Source: Piper betle | Taxonomy: Eukaryota; Streptophyta; Magnoliopsida; Piperales; Piperaceae | DNA length: 64,000 nucleotides | Direction: 5' to 3' | Assembly (NCBI GenBank): GCA_033002965.1 | Contig: JAURVB010014976.1 | Span: forward strand, 1 to 64,000 | Shown: piece by piece, positions 13,271 to 27,775 of the stretch | Layout: every line of letters begins with the position of its first letter | Numbering within the stretch: position 1 is the first letter of the stretch | The notes under the pieces: generated by a model | The model's input: only the letters and a program-made list of their open reading frames with translations | What the model was told of the DNA's origin: nothing | Databases searched by the model: none | Position numbers and translations under genes: made by a program

Positions 13271-13384
13271 TTATATTATATTATATTATATTATATTATA
13301 TTATATTATATTATATTATATTATATTATATTATATTATATTATATTATATTATATTATATTATATTATATTATATTATATTAT

Positions 13385-13411
<27 letters not shown>
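13271..13411. repeat. (TTATA)24 followed by (TA)10 microsatellite
   Basis: Twenty-four uninterrupted copies of the pentamer TTATA fill 13271-13390, followed by about 20 bases of TA dinucleotides. Confidence 0.97.
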
Positions 13412-13415
<4 letters not shown>

Positions 13416-13429
13416 TATAATAATAAAGA

Positions 13430-13515
13430 AGCAAGATAGTTGAGATAGTAAGTATTCACCTTGATGACTTCAAGGTTGTGGGTTCAAACCACATTAGCCT
13501 CATTTTTTATACTTT
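13430..13515 (+). repeat. Possible tRNA-derived SINE fragment
   Basis: GGTTCAAACC at about 13490 matches the Pol III B-box consensus, and a weak A-box-like 'tagttgagatagta' lies about 50 bases upstream, the spacing expected for a tRNA-derived promoter. The segment sits inside the CTCGA repeat. No full tRNA cloverleaf can be drawn. Confidence 0.3.
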
Positions 13516-14037
13516 TGACTTTTAATCGAGCTGGCGAACGAGCTCATAAAAATTAAGCAAATATAAAATTAAGCAGATATTTGAGTCGAACTCGAGCATG
13601 TATATCCAAAACTTGTTCGATCTCGAGCTCTGATGCCCCTAAAAATTAAGTAGATACCCAGATTGCCAATGTAATAAGATTAATTGTATGCTTTAATCGC
13701 AAAGAAAACAAGTCAACGACTCAACAATTACAATGCCAGAATTCTAAACCGCCAATTTCTCATATGCTATTTCATTATTCTAGCCACTGATTTTGGTCAT
13801 CTTTCGTTCTTAGGGGACAACAATTGTCGATAACCTTCTTAGCAGTGAAGATATACACTATATGCTGGGTGCTCTGAGAACTCTTGGCATTAATCTAAAA
13901 GAAGACAAGGATCTGAAACGAGTTGTTGTGCATGGTTGTGGTGAAACGTTTCCTGTTGGCACTGTGTCCACTGATGTGGTTACACTTTTTCTTGGAAATG
14001 CTGGCACTACAATGTGTCCTTTAACAACTGCAGTAGT

Positions 14038-16543
14038 TGTGAGATCCCTCAACTTAGTCCCACATCTAATACCTACTGGGAGAAGATCCTGTTTATCAGT
14101 GAGAATGGACTATGGATCTTTAACTTGGTTAACCATTTTAAAAAAATGACTTAGGCTTATTACGTTGCACTTTGGGCTGGGTCGTTACAGGTGGTATCAG
14201 AGCCTGGTTTCCCAAAAGCTCACATCTTATGACTCAAGTCCAATGGGGTATGTCATTGGGGTATGTCATTAGGGAATTAGTGGACTCACTAACAAACCGA
14301 AGTAATCATTGAAAAAAAAATTTAATGAACCATAATTGAATGTCGATGGGAACCGCAAAAGGAAGTTTTAGGAGATTCCGTATCGACTATGTAAAAATTG
14401 CAACAAGATGCATTCAGGGTTATGCAATGAGCCCCGTCGGTGCTACAATTGCGAAAGGACGGGACACCTGCAAAATGAGTGTTGTCAGCCCCTGAAGCAA
14501 CAACAGGAGCAGCCTGAGATCCCGAAGATATGATTAATCATGCTTATCATCTTGCTGATATAATATTTCGGGGACAAAATATTTCTAAGTTGGGGAGATT
14601 GTAAAAACCATGATTTTTATTACAAAACTCGAACCTAAATATTATGAAATAAATATAGATGAACCAATATGGTTGGTTATCAAGTCGACCGGTCATGGTT
14701 CGATTTAAGGTCACCTAGAAAATACCTATTCATGAATGGATGATGGGGTGTGAGAATTTAATGAAGGGGTCGTTGAACCTAGAAAATACCAATGGATGAT
14801 GGGGTGTGAGAATTTAATGAAGGGGCTCGTTGAACCTAGGAAATACCAATGGATGATGGGGTATGAGAATTTAATAGAGGGAATGGTTGAAGTGTATATA
14901 TATGCAGGAGGAGGGAATATTTCATCCCTCATCTCCTTCCCAAGCGACCTCCCCATTACTGTGTGAGTATTTCATCCCTCATCTTATTTGTTTTCATTAG
15001 GATTCTTGCATGCAAGGTTTGTTAAAGACGCCCTGCCAAGTTGCTAGATCTCCAGCGTCTTATGCATGGGGTTCTTGTCGATTGCTTAGTTGTTTTGTAA
15101 ATGAACATGTTAATAATTAAATTATTAATTAAATAATGGGGATTTGGATGGGGATAATTAATAATTAATTATCATTAGAATTGCTAAAAATTTAATAAAG
15201 AATGAAGACAAACATGAACTAATTACATCATTTAAAATTGATAGTATATTAGTCATGTAAGTTGCATGTAGGTTCATGCAAAATAAAATTATACTAATGT
15301 ATAATTTTATGCCCTCATTCAGATTAGGGTTCACGGGTCACAGTCAAACGAAATCACAAGTCAGGTACGTATAATAGGTAGAACATCGTATTTTCCTTAT
15401 TAATAGCCTTGGTCGGCCTGAGCCCAAATTCGATCACCATGCACCGAGTGCAACCGGGGTCAAAGAATTGACTCAGTCCGACACGGGGTCGTATTATGTG
15501 CGTAAATTGTGTAATGCATCGACATTGTTTTGGAGTAGTGATAGCCGCCCTATAAAAAGGCTACAGCCGGGGTGAGCGAGGCGCAACGATTCCTCCATCG
15601 CACTGGAGTGCAGTGATAGCCTCCCCATAAAAAGGCTACGGTCGGGGTGTGTGAGGCACTAGCACTAGAATTGGTAGTGAGAGCTTCCCCACAAACGGGG
15701 CGTAGCAATTACCTGAGTGCAGTGATAGCCTCCTCATAAAAAGGCTATGGCCGGGGTGTGTGAGGCATTGGCACTAGAATTAGTAGTGAGAGCTTCCCCA
15801 CAAACAGGGCGTAGCAATCACCTGAGTGCAATGATAGCCTTTCCATAAAAAGGCTATGGCCGGGGTGTGTGAGGCACTGGCACTAGAGTTGGCAGTGAGA
15901 ACTTTCCCACAAACGAGGCGTAGCATTCACCTGAGTGCAGTGATAGCCTCCCCATAAAAAGGCTACGGCTGGATTGTATGAGGCACTGGCACTAGAATTG
16001 GTAGTGAGAACTTCCCCACAAACGGGGCGTAGCAATCACCTGAATGCAGTGATAGCTTACCCACAAAAAGGCTACGGCCGGGGTGTGCGAGACACTGGCA
16101 CTGGAGACGGTAGTGGTAGCCTCCCCACAAAAGGGCTACGGCCGGGGTGTACGGATCACAGCGGATACCTCCTCCGCATTGTTTTGGAGTATAGCGGAAT
16201 CGCTCCACCGCATATTAAAATGAACATAAGGAAATAGTGGAATGTACTTGATTTGTTTTATCTATTATACTACTTAGTGTTGAAATCACTAACGCGGAAT
16301 TACCTCCGCAGGTGTGCAGATACGAAATTAGGTGATTGACAACCAGGGCATGGAGCAAAATAAATATGAGGACTCCTTTTTTATATATTTGAGAAATAAG
16401 TGTGGCTACTGGGAAACGGTCTAAGACTGTGGGATCTTTATATATGTTTTTGTTAAAAAAAATGTTAGACATATTTGCTTAATTGTGAGTAACACCTGGC
16501 CAGCTATGCCCACAATGTTGTGACAAATGGCCAGGTCGTTACA
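14038..16543 (+). mobile_element. Truncated Ty3/gypsy-type LTR element inside EPSP synthase exon 2
   Basis: The insertion is bounded by GTAGT (14033-14037) and GTGGT (16544-16548), a 5-bp target duplication with one transition; removing it rejoins exon 2 in frame. Parts in order: a 152-bp TG...CA unit (14038-14189); a primer-binding site TGGTATCAGAGC (14192-14203) matching plant initiator tRNA-Met; the end of a gag frame with two zinc-knuckle-like clusters (the canonical CX2CX4HX4C at 14441-14482) and a stop at 14531; a purine-rich tract ending ...TTGGGGAGAT; and a long LTR (14602-16543) from TGTAAAAACC to GTCGTTACA. Protease, reverse transcriptase and integrase are absent, so it is non-autonomous. 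The knuckle and the purine tract suggest the Del/Tekay lineage. Confidence 0.9.
15538..16157 (+). repeat. 109-bp minisatellite within the long LTR
   Basis: Unit starts, marked by 'rtgatagcct..ccataaaaaggcta', fall at 15538 (shortened unit), 15613, 15722, 15831, 15940 and 16049; the last five are spaced exactly 109 bp. Each full unit contains two related half-motifs, one around 'cccataaaaaggctayggc' and one around 'ccccacaaacggggcgtagc', so the unit is probably an old internal duplication. Open frames across it are by-products of the repeat. Confidence 0.95.
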
Positions 16544-17792
16544 GTGGTGGTTGCTGGTGGAAAAGCAAGGTTTGTTTCTATACCTCATTTTCTTAAATGA
16601 AACTAAATTAGTGACACTAATTCATGTAAAGGAATTCCTTCTCACGAGAAGATATATTCTTGATGGAGTCTCGCGTATGAGGGAGAGGCCAATTGGTGAC
16701 TTGGTTGATGCCCTGAAGCAGCTGGGTGTGGAAGTTGAGCTAACTGTCCCCCTGTCTCTGTCAATGCAAATGGTGGGCTTCCTGGTGGAAAGGTGAGTTT
16801 ATGATCTTTGACATTGCCCTAGTTTGGTTTTTTATGACATTAATGGATGGTCTTCTTTTAGATTTTTGGAAGTGACTTATTTTTAAACTAGCTATTTAGA
16901 ATTTATGGAGACAGTCACTGGATTTACTGTTTATTTTCCCATACTTTGGGTTCCTTGTGCGGAAATTTCTTGTTTTAGTAATTGCATTTTTTTTGCCTGA
17001 AATTTTTATTTAAACAGAGTGTTTTGAAAGGCAAAATTATGCTATGAGCTTATCTTTAGAAGTTACCTTCTGCTGGTGAAGCTGTCTGGATCTGTTAGTA
17101 GTCAGTATCTAACCGCTTTGCTCATGTCAGCTCCTTTAGCTGTTGGAGATGTGGAAATCGAGATTGCTGATAAGCAAATTTCAGTTCCCTATGTTGAGAT
17201 GACAGTAAAACTACGGGAACGGTTTGGGGTCACTGTGGAGCATGATGATGAGTGGAAGAGATTTTTTATTCGTGGTGGTCAAAAGTACTAGTGAGTCTCG
17301 AGACTTCTTAAGAATCGTTTTATATTGCTTGAGCTGGAACAAAGTTTATGATACTTTATGGTACATCCCTCAGATCTCCTGGAAATGCTTATGTTGAAGG
17401 TGATGCATCAAGTGCCAGTTATTTTCTTGCTGGTGCTGCTGTTACTGGTGGTACTGTGACCGTGGAAGGGTGCGGTACAACCAGTTTGCAGGTATCCCTA
17501 AATTAGTTCATCTAATTGGAAGATTCAATTTCTTTGTAAACTTGTCACTGGATAATTCAATACATATATATATATAGGGTGATGTCAAATTTGCGGAAGA
17601 GCTTGAGAAAATTGGTGCAAAAGTAACCTGGACTGAGACCAGTGTCACTGTTACTGGTCCACGGTTGGATCCATTGACAGGGAAACGTTTGCATGCAACA
17701 GATGTTAACATAAATAAAATGCCGGATGTAGCCATGACTCTTTCAGTTGTTGCTCTCTTTGCTGATGGTCCAACTGCCATTAGAGATGGTGA

Positions 17793-20231
<2,439 letters not shown>

Positions 20232-23063
20232 TGTAACACTACAAATCCAGTCCACGCTCGTAAACTGATTTAGCATGTTACAGGCCCCGATTACCCGAAC
20301 CCAACTCGTGCGGATTTAATCTCAACATCTAAAGATGAAGATACGACTCGTCATGCATGGTTGAAAACATAAAACCCTAACATGCTATGGATGACATACA
20401 AACTAATTTACACACCAATACAATTACGATAAAAATTAATATAAATTCTGAAATAAAACAAACAAAGTCCTCCTTAAAAATGCAATAATGGGCCACCCTA
20501 TTAAAATAATATATATAAACATATATGTATATATCAATAATTTCATTCATACATAATCTAATCTACTATATACTTATTATGAAGCTTGGGTCTCAGCTTA
20601 CTTATGCAATCTATTCACGTTTCACGTCTTGTCATCATGTCTTAGCATTCAATCATGCTACATCATCATATGTCAAACATTTAATCACATCATTCACAAT
20701 ATAAGAACATCATAAACACAATATAACCATTTTATCGAGTGACATGTGTGCAAGCGACATCAGTGCTCTTCGTCCAAGCAGGCACATCCAACTCCTACTT
20801 ATCACCTACATATAATATAAAAATTACGTCAGTAATAAACGTTACTAGTCCAAAAGATAACTATAACAAACTAGCTATGAGAACAACTCTTATATAAAAG
20901 AAAACACTCGTATACTTCTCGTGAAGTCTATGAAGGGCACCTACAGAGGACCCACTGGGCTGCAGACCCAGTAGCATCCCGAACTATTTGCTATGTTGAT
21001 GCCTCTCTCGACATTTTCTCATTTCATTTTTCTTAGGTTCATCGAGACTACATGTATATCCTAAGCCCTCTTCTAACCTCCATAATTCTCTTGGCCCTGA
21101 GCACGAAGACCGAGTACTCTTAGGCAGTCGCCTTTAGTACCCTTTGAATTACAAGTCCGGACATATGCTATACTAAAAAGTACCTGTAAACCTCCACATT
21201 CTCCTGGTGTGAGGAACTTAAACACGGAGTTATCAGGATCCCTCAGGAATGGAACAGTTCGCTTACTAATCCAGAGCCCGCTTTGACTATCACGGTATCC
21301 GCTCATGGTACGTGCAATCGGTTTTTCCATCTCTCGTCTCACTAAAAACTCGAGAAAATTATTTATATAGGCTTGGGAAGGGATTTATGTAACAGGCCCG
21401 AAGGCAACTTATGGTGGATCTTGTTTTCGAAATCATCATCAAGGATTTATTAATCAGGAAAACTGTTCGACTAAATGGCCCGAGTTAAGTGGGATCCAAT
21501 AAAACGCCATTTAACCCGTCCTATAAGTAATAAATCAAACATGCAATAGAATAAAGCATAAAAACAGAGACAAGTCCTAAACGGATCGGTAAAAGCTCCA
21601 AGCATGTCCTCGCGCCTATGCAGCGAGCTCCTATTTCGTACTTACACATCAAATCTAGAAACTAGCACGCGCTAACTGAATGATGCATCAACTTGACATG
21701 ATCAACACACTCACAATACAATCAACAACCATCAAGAGTCGAATAATCATAAATGTGAAAATAATCATAACTCATCCTATTCATACCAATTTTATTGTGT
21801 TTTTCTAAGTTACATCATAATCGATTAGCATGCTCAAATTCAATTTACATCATTCGATCACTTAACATTCATTTACTATTAATCAAATCATGCCACTTAT
21901 CACTTCATCCATAATTAGGCATTAATCACATCAATTAATCAATCCTATTATGTTATGCTAACAATCATAAGTTTTAAATAATTAAATTAGAGGTAATTAT
22001 ACCTCACATCATCGGCAATCGACGACGGTTAGGATTTCGTTGCGTGCCTTGGAACTCGAATTCGGTGATTGTCGGCGTTTAAAGTTCGATTGAATAAGCT
22101 CCGCGGAAGATCCACCCAATTCCAGAAAATTCGGTTTCCCGGTTAGGTTCCGATGGTTTTCCGGCATTTCAGCTATTTTTCGGCAACTTTCCGGCGACAG
22201 TCACCGACGGCGTCTACTGGCCGAATAGCAGGGGTATTACCGTTGGAACTGGCTCAGCGAGCCCGATGTGTCTACGACGTCGACACGGTTGGTAGAGGTG
22301 GCGGCGATGGGTGAAGAGATCCTGCCGATGTGGGCGGTGTTGGGCTCCACTCTGATCGGGGAGGGTCGTGGGTTGGTCAAAGACGTCGAGCCAACCACTA
22401 GATGGCGGCTGCGACGGTCGTCGGTGGCAGAATCAATGACGCGACCGCGTCACTAGGCATGGCGATTCCAGCATCACGGAAGCCGGGCGATAACCGGGGC
22501 GCTGGGGGCATCACAACAATGCCTTGGCAGGGCTTGGAGACGACGATCGTCAGCAAGCCGGCCTTGGCGGTGGCGACAAGCAGGCAGGGCAGCAATTAGG
22601 GTTTGGGGAAGAAGACGTCGGGGTGGAAAAGAAAAGGGTTCAGTGGCAAACTCGTAAATAAAACTTGATTCGACTCTGACTCGAGTTAAAATAATAACTA
22701 GTTCTTAATAATTCAAAAAAAAATGAAAAAATAGGAAAAATCCCAAAAAATATAACAAACACTATAACACTACAATAACATGCTATGTAATTATTAGCCC
22801 AGCCAAACTACCCCATAATGTGTCCTAATACAGTTCCGACCTAAAACTAATTCTACAATCCACTATATATCAAATAAAAATTTTTTTAAACTGACATACT
22901 CTCATATATTCTGATAATTCATTTTTTTCTACAGTATTCATGACATTATCAACATATACTTGGGTACATATGACCCTCATAGCTTATACACGCAACTAGC
23001 ATCAGCTAAGTTGAACCGACCAGCTCTAAATATAAAACCCTGACTCGAATCATGGGTTTTACA
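20232..23063 (-). mobile_element. Solo LTR, family A, reverse orientation (2.8 kb)
   Basis: On the reverse strand it starts TGTAAAACCCATGATTCG and ends GTGTTACA-like, colinear with the LTR at 60448-63347. Flanks are AGTGT (20227-20231) and AGCGT (23064-23068): a 5-bp duplication differing by one C-to-T change at a CpG. A GC-rich block (22000-22660) corresponds to the C-rich leader of the other copy. The conserved stem-loop is near 20832-20853. No internal domain or second LTR is present, so it is a solo LTR left by recombination. Short open frames in the GC-rich part are not genes. Confidence 0.9.
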
Positions 23064-25718
23064 AGCGTTTCCTTGTTTGCTTGGCTTGATAGATTACGAG
23101 AGAAAAGAAATGAAAATGATTTAAGAAAGAAAAAAATAAATTAAATGTCTTATCATTTTAGCTTGTGTATTTGGTTTTAGAAAAAAAATTAAAGCAACAT
23201 TCTCACTTTCACCTTCTATCATTTCTTTACATTTTTTGTAGGAAAATGATTTGTGAAGAAAATTTTCAATATGATGGAAAATAGATTTATTTTCTCTTAT
23301 TTTCTTTTAAACCAAGCAAGCTAAAATGTAGAAAAAATACATTTTTTCACATTTTTCTTAGCTTTCTACAATCCAAACAGATAGTGAATCAAATAACACC
23401 TGAATCCTTTAAAACCTGTCACTATATGTATATTGGAATCTTGCGCCTACATTAGTCATACATTTGAGACATACTGGCTAGGTTACAAGTATTTGGACAG
23501 GTGGCAGGTCATAATCTTAACCCTAATATCTTACCTTACATCTATTTAATGTTCATCTAATCAAGTCTCCCCCATTAAATTCCGTATTGTCTTTGATATT
23601 AAATATAAACACATGACCAACTTCAAGTAGCCACCGTTACACATACAAAATAAACAAAAATATTATGAGAGGCAGCCATGGTCAATCCTCTTTATCTTCA
23701 TTAAAGCAGAACTTCTATGATCTATCTTCGCCAGAAACATACAATTTAACAATCTGATCTCCCCTCCCACTTTTCCTAATACCAATATTCATGTTAATTC
23801 GCTTACTAACTACAATGTTCAAACTTAACTTAGGGAAACGAAACACCACAGGTTGAATTGCTTAAACGTGACTCACCACCGACCAAAGAGATTCAGTTTT
23901 TACTTGCTCCCACCTCATAAAGAAAACTATAATAAGTGCTTGGAAATATATATATATATATGGTGGGTTCACAAAAATACAATATAGCGTTGGATATTGT
24001 GAAAACATCCACAGTTGGTAAGAAACAAGTATTTTTTTCATCTCCCCTTTCTTCTTCTTCTTCCCCATATCTTTGCCCACCCATCCTGCAAGCTTGGTCG
24101 AAATAATTTTACTGTTTCAAGAGGAAAAGATGTTAAAGCTTGTAGGAATCATAAAATTCAAGTTTGTAAATTACAAGTCTGATGGAATAAGGCAAACGTC
24201 ATGATCACCTATGAAACAAAGTCTTTCTGAGTCATGAACTGAAGAAAGATGAAGTAGACGGGTTTTTTTAAGGCTTTGCAACGTGTCCACTCCTGGATTT
24301 TGATACGAAGATATGATCTTTTCTAATAATTGAGTTTTGCTTTGTGTGTTACTTGAACTTTAAATAGAAAAATTGAAGATATTAATGGATTTGTATTACA
24401 GTGAAAAAGAATGATTGACATCCTTCAGATAAGGCGACTGGTTTTCTTTTGGCTTCTCTCCCATTAAATATCTGCAACTTCACATCTATGGGTTTCAGAA
24501 GCTTCAGATGTTGAGTTAGAACTTTGGAAGAAAATGTCAGACGAAAAAAAAAGCTTGTTTAATAGGATGGTGCGTACTAGAGGGGTAGATTTGGATGAAA
24601 AGAAGAGTGTAGGTTTGTTGTGACATGGGCAGGTAAACCGGAACTTAATTTAAAATAGAATGAGTTTTGATTATATGTGTTCGAAATTAATTCGAATATT
24701 TTTTATGCTATTTGAATTTGATTTAATTCGAATATACTTATACAGTTACATTTTGAATTGTTCGAAACTAGTTCGTTTAGGAGTTTTAAACCAGCTTGAT
24801 AATAAAATTAAAAATAGCTCGTTTGTAAGAAAAATATACAATTATAAAGGTTAAAATTAATAAAAATACTCTATCAATATATTTATATAAATTATCTCAA
24901 TAATGAAAGGTCTTTTTAAGTTTTAACCATGCTTAAATTTTTTTATATCTAAGACATCATTAAACCGTATACGTTTTCAAAAAATAAAATACTTATAAAA
25001 AAACAAGATAAGAAGTCATGAAATAGGTGGTCAATATTAAGATATTTAACGAGCCTTACTGGGTGGTGGGAGTGCTTTCTGCGTACAAGGTTGTGCTTTC
25101 TGCTTACAAGGTTGCAGTGCTACAGCACTTAGTAGTTGAGGCCAAGATGTCCTATTCACAACTTGCTTTTTAGTTTAAGACAGATTTTCATATTGAAAGT
25201 TAACTTAAAACTACTTGTTTATAATTTTATTGTTGTTTCTTTTTTATATATATACGTGGTGAACTAGGTATGGTATTTAAAATTATCTTTAATATAATAG
25301 TTAATACTTAATTATATTAGGCCAGGAAATGAACTTTTTTCCCGTGATTTAGTTATTTTTTATTTTCTGTTTACTCTTCAACGGGGGTATCTCTTTAGAA
25401 TAGGATATTTTTATGGGCGTGTCTCTTTAGAGAAGGATGCACGCTTGTAACTTCTTCGAGAAATTGTTTCTTTTTGTTATGATTATATTTCTTTAGAATA
25501 TCCATGTCCAGTCAAAATATTACAAAAAACAAAATTTTCTTAATTTCTTTAAAGATGCAGGACTTATGTAAGCCTTGCTTCCAGAAAATAAAATGTAAAC
25601 GTGAGACCAAAACAAGTACACACGTCGAAGAAGATAAACAAATTTGCAATTGGAAACACGAAATCAAATTATCATAGACTACAGCAAGAACACAAAGCAA
25701 TCAAGATCGGTGACTCAC
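23064..25718. other. Intergenic, no gene seen
   Basis: AT-rich sequence with an (AT)n tract at 23946-23962 and TTCGAA-rich words at 24660-24790, probably from an old repeat. Small open frames lack recognisable content. Confidence 0.7.
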
Positions 25719-25927
25719 ATCCAATGCCTTTTGAACGCATTTGGCCCTCTTTTTCGGCCGCATGGAGGATTTGGACCCGTCATTGCTAAGAAATCGTCTG
25801 CAATCTGCCGCACGGTTAGCGAAACGCTGATCCTCGGCACCTCTTCTCTGAAATCAAACCACTCCCGTGCCATCCCCGCAACCGCAAGCACCTTGTCTTT
25901 GTTATAAAGTGGAAATGTTACAAGCAT
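25719..25927 (-). pseudogene. Fragment of a DUF1639-family gene
   Basis: The minus-strand reading REEVPRISVSLTVRQI followed by ADDFLAMTGPNPP resembles the conserved core of the plant DUF1639 family, in which a basic RPKKR..VQK.LD stretch follows. That stretch is present (RPKKRAKCVQKALD) but in a different frame, so a frameshift lies near 25755-25765. It ends at GAT|GTGAGT, a plausible splice donor at 25718. No further exons were found nearby. Function of the family is unknown. Identification is from memory of the family core, so moderate. Confidence 0.5.
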
Positions 25928-26755
25928 GGTTGTAAAAATTGGAATCGATTTTTGAAAGAGTCGGAATCGAAATCAAAATCGGTCTAAATCAGACATGAAT
26001 CAGTTCAGTTAAATCGGCCTGAATCACTCTTATACAAAAATTTTAACTTAATCAAAATTAATAGGTTATTAGTATGAAATATGTCATTCTAATATAATTT
26101 TCATATTATAATATGTATTATATTTTATGATATTTTTTCATATTTATTAAATTTTTTTATAATTATTTGAAATTAATTATTATTTTTGACTCGAGTCGGA
26201 GTCAAATTAACTTTTAATTATGAGAATGCCACATATATTTCATCCCTAGTTCTCCCCCGCCATTGCCGCCGCCCCGCCCTGCGCCCTGTTGCCCCCTCTT
26301 CACCCCCTGTCCTACCCCGTTGCCGCCCTCGCCACCCTATTATCCTGTCTTCTGCCCCGCCTCGCCACCCCAAAGCCACCCTAACAGCTTGCCCCGCCCT
26401 ACCTCGCCGCCCGACCCCACCCTCGCAGCTCGCCCCACCCCACCTGGCCGCCCCGTCGCCTCCCTCGCCACTCGCCCTTGCCACCCCATCCCCACGCCGC
26501 CGTTGCCTCCTCCCAGCCCCAGCCCCTCCCCTGTCGCCCGTCGCCGCCGACCAAAATCAGTCGAATCAGCCGATTTCGAAATCGGCTCGGATCGGCCAAT
26601 TCGTAGAGCAAATCAAGCCTAACTGATTCACGTTATTTTTTAAATTGGATTGCCGCCAATTAAATTTAAATCGGCCGATTCTAGGTGGAATCGGCCCAAT
26701 CATGCATATGTGGTTAGAAGTATACCAATCTAGATATCTACACATCGACGACAAT
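25928..26755 (+). repeat. Dispersed repeat: AT-rich head, TTGACTC...GAGTCAA hairpin, C-rich body, GATTC/GAATC tail
   Basis: The head (25928-26180) and hairpin (26186-26212) are colinear with 50210-50460, sharing 'ttgtaaaaattg', 'aatatgtattatattttat' and 'taattatraraatgccac'. The C-rich body (26255-26560) consists of CCGCC/CCACC words and yields long proline/arginine-rich frames on both strands, which is a composition effect. The tail is rich in 'aatcggcc'. No gene is supported. Confidence 0.6.
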
Positions 26756-26956
26756 AAATTCTGTTAAACAGATGTCCAAACCACCACTTGGTTGGTATAT
26801 AGGCAAGGTTCAAAAAAAAAAATGTTTGGATCGTGATATAGAAGATTTGATTCCTTGTTGTCAAATGCAGTGAGAGAATTATAAGATCTGTGATGATCAA
26901 TGTGAAACGGATGGAGCAAACAAATCGATAAGCAGGGGAGAAGGCTTGCTGCGAGC

Positions 26957-27605
26957 ATGGCGAAATGGGGGATCAGATTCAATGCTTTCCGGAGCTGGAG
27001 TCGAAGCAAGATGGCCCTGTTCGGTGAGTGCTAAAATGTCTGCCCACGCCGAAGCCGGAGGAGACCTACCTCTCCACCGTCGGTTATTGGCGCGGGTGCG
27101 CATCCACTGTCCCCGACACGCTCGACCAGTGGGTGGCGAAGGGCAACCAGTTCTGCTAGAACCACCTTGTACGGTGCGCCTCCCAGCTCCGACGTCTCAA
27201 CAAGCACCACCACGCCCTCTAGGTTCGTTCCCTTTCCCCATTTTTGATCACTACTTCTATATACTAGTCAGAGCCCAAATGCACTACTACTACTAGATTT
27301 TGGAATAGGGGTTTTTTGTTTCTGTGAGGCTTTTCGTCGAACACGTATGTATCATTTGGCAGATCTTGGAACGGCTTCACTTTACAAATGTATCTAGCGC
27401 AGTCCGTTTGGGTCTTGTAGCGAAGGTCGAAGGCGTCTCCTTTGCGAAGAGCTACTTCCAGACTCTGGACAAGAACAAGCACACCTATGCCGCTCTTCTG
27501 AGCTGCTACTGTCAACATAAGATGGTAAATGAGGCCGTTTCATTGTTCCAAATGATGAAACATGAACTGGGTCTTCCTTACAACTCATTGATCTACAACA
27601 ACATG
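26957..27605 (+). pseudogene. Pentatricopeptide repeat (PPR) gene fragment, broken
   Basis: PPR proteins bind organellar RNA. Exon-like blocks at 26957-27222 and 27363-27605 encode a DTLDQWVAKGN...NHLVRCASQLRRLNKHHHAL segment and then AVRLGLVAKVEG, KHTYAALLSCYCQ and VNEAVSLFQMMKHEL, the layout of the short P-class group whose repeats follow an N-terminal LNQW..EG motif. Breaks: a stop at 27157-27159 (after QFC), a TAG in place of the last codon before the donor near 27220, and abrupt loss of similarity after YNNM at 27605. Only about two repeats remain, against roughly ten normally. Confidence 0.7.
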
Positions 27606-27775
27606 GATCTCGGGGCGGTCGCCGGCGTTGATGACGACAGGCGGTAGTCTCTGCATTTTCTTGATGAGGTCAGCGACGAGAGACGGTCGGTACTCCGGTG
27701 CGAGGAAGCCAGCGAGAGTGGGGAAGGGTCAAATTTGACGGGCGGCCAGAGGAACAGGGCGGTCGGGAGATGAAC
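27606..27775 (-). pseudogene. Unidentified coding-like fragment fused to the PPR fragment
   Basis: Directly after the PPR similarity ends, the minus strand reads LAGFLAPEYRPSLVADLI then KKMQRLPPVVINAGDRPEI without a stop. Codon composition is gene-like and unlike the surroundings. I do not recognise the family. Its opposite orientation relative to the PPR piece suggests a rearranged or captured fragment. Confidence 0.3.

Larger units (their letters stand above)
13045..13640. repeat. Dispersed repeat rich in CTCGA/GAGC words, split by a pentanucleotide expansion
   Basis: Both ends (13060-13255 and 13520-13635) are dense in CTCGACTCG, GAGCCGAGC and AGCTCGA words in both orientations, as in interspersed plant repeats. 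The ends, TAGGGTTGC... and ...GATGCCCCTA, could be degenerate hAT-like termini, but no matching 8-bp target duplication is seen. No coding capacity. Confidence 0.55.

Noticed and set aside
13060..13636. hAT-like element ends on the CTCGA-rich repeat
   Set aside because: Termini are suggestive, but the flanking 8-bp sequences do not match, so no boundary is claimed.
15538..16157. Regular repeats resembling a CRISPR array
   Set aside because: The whole 109-bp unit repeats, there are no unique spacers, and the context is a plant LTR.
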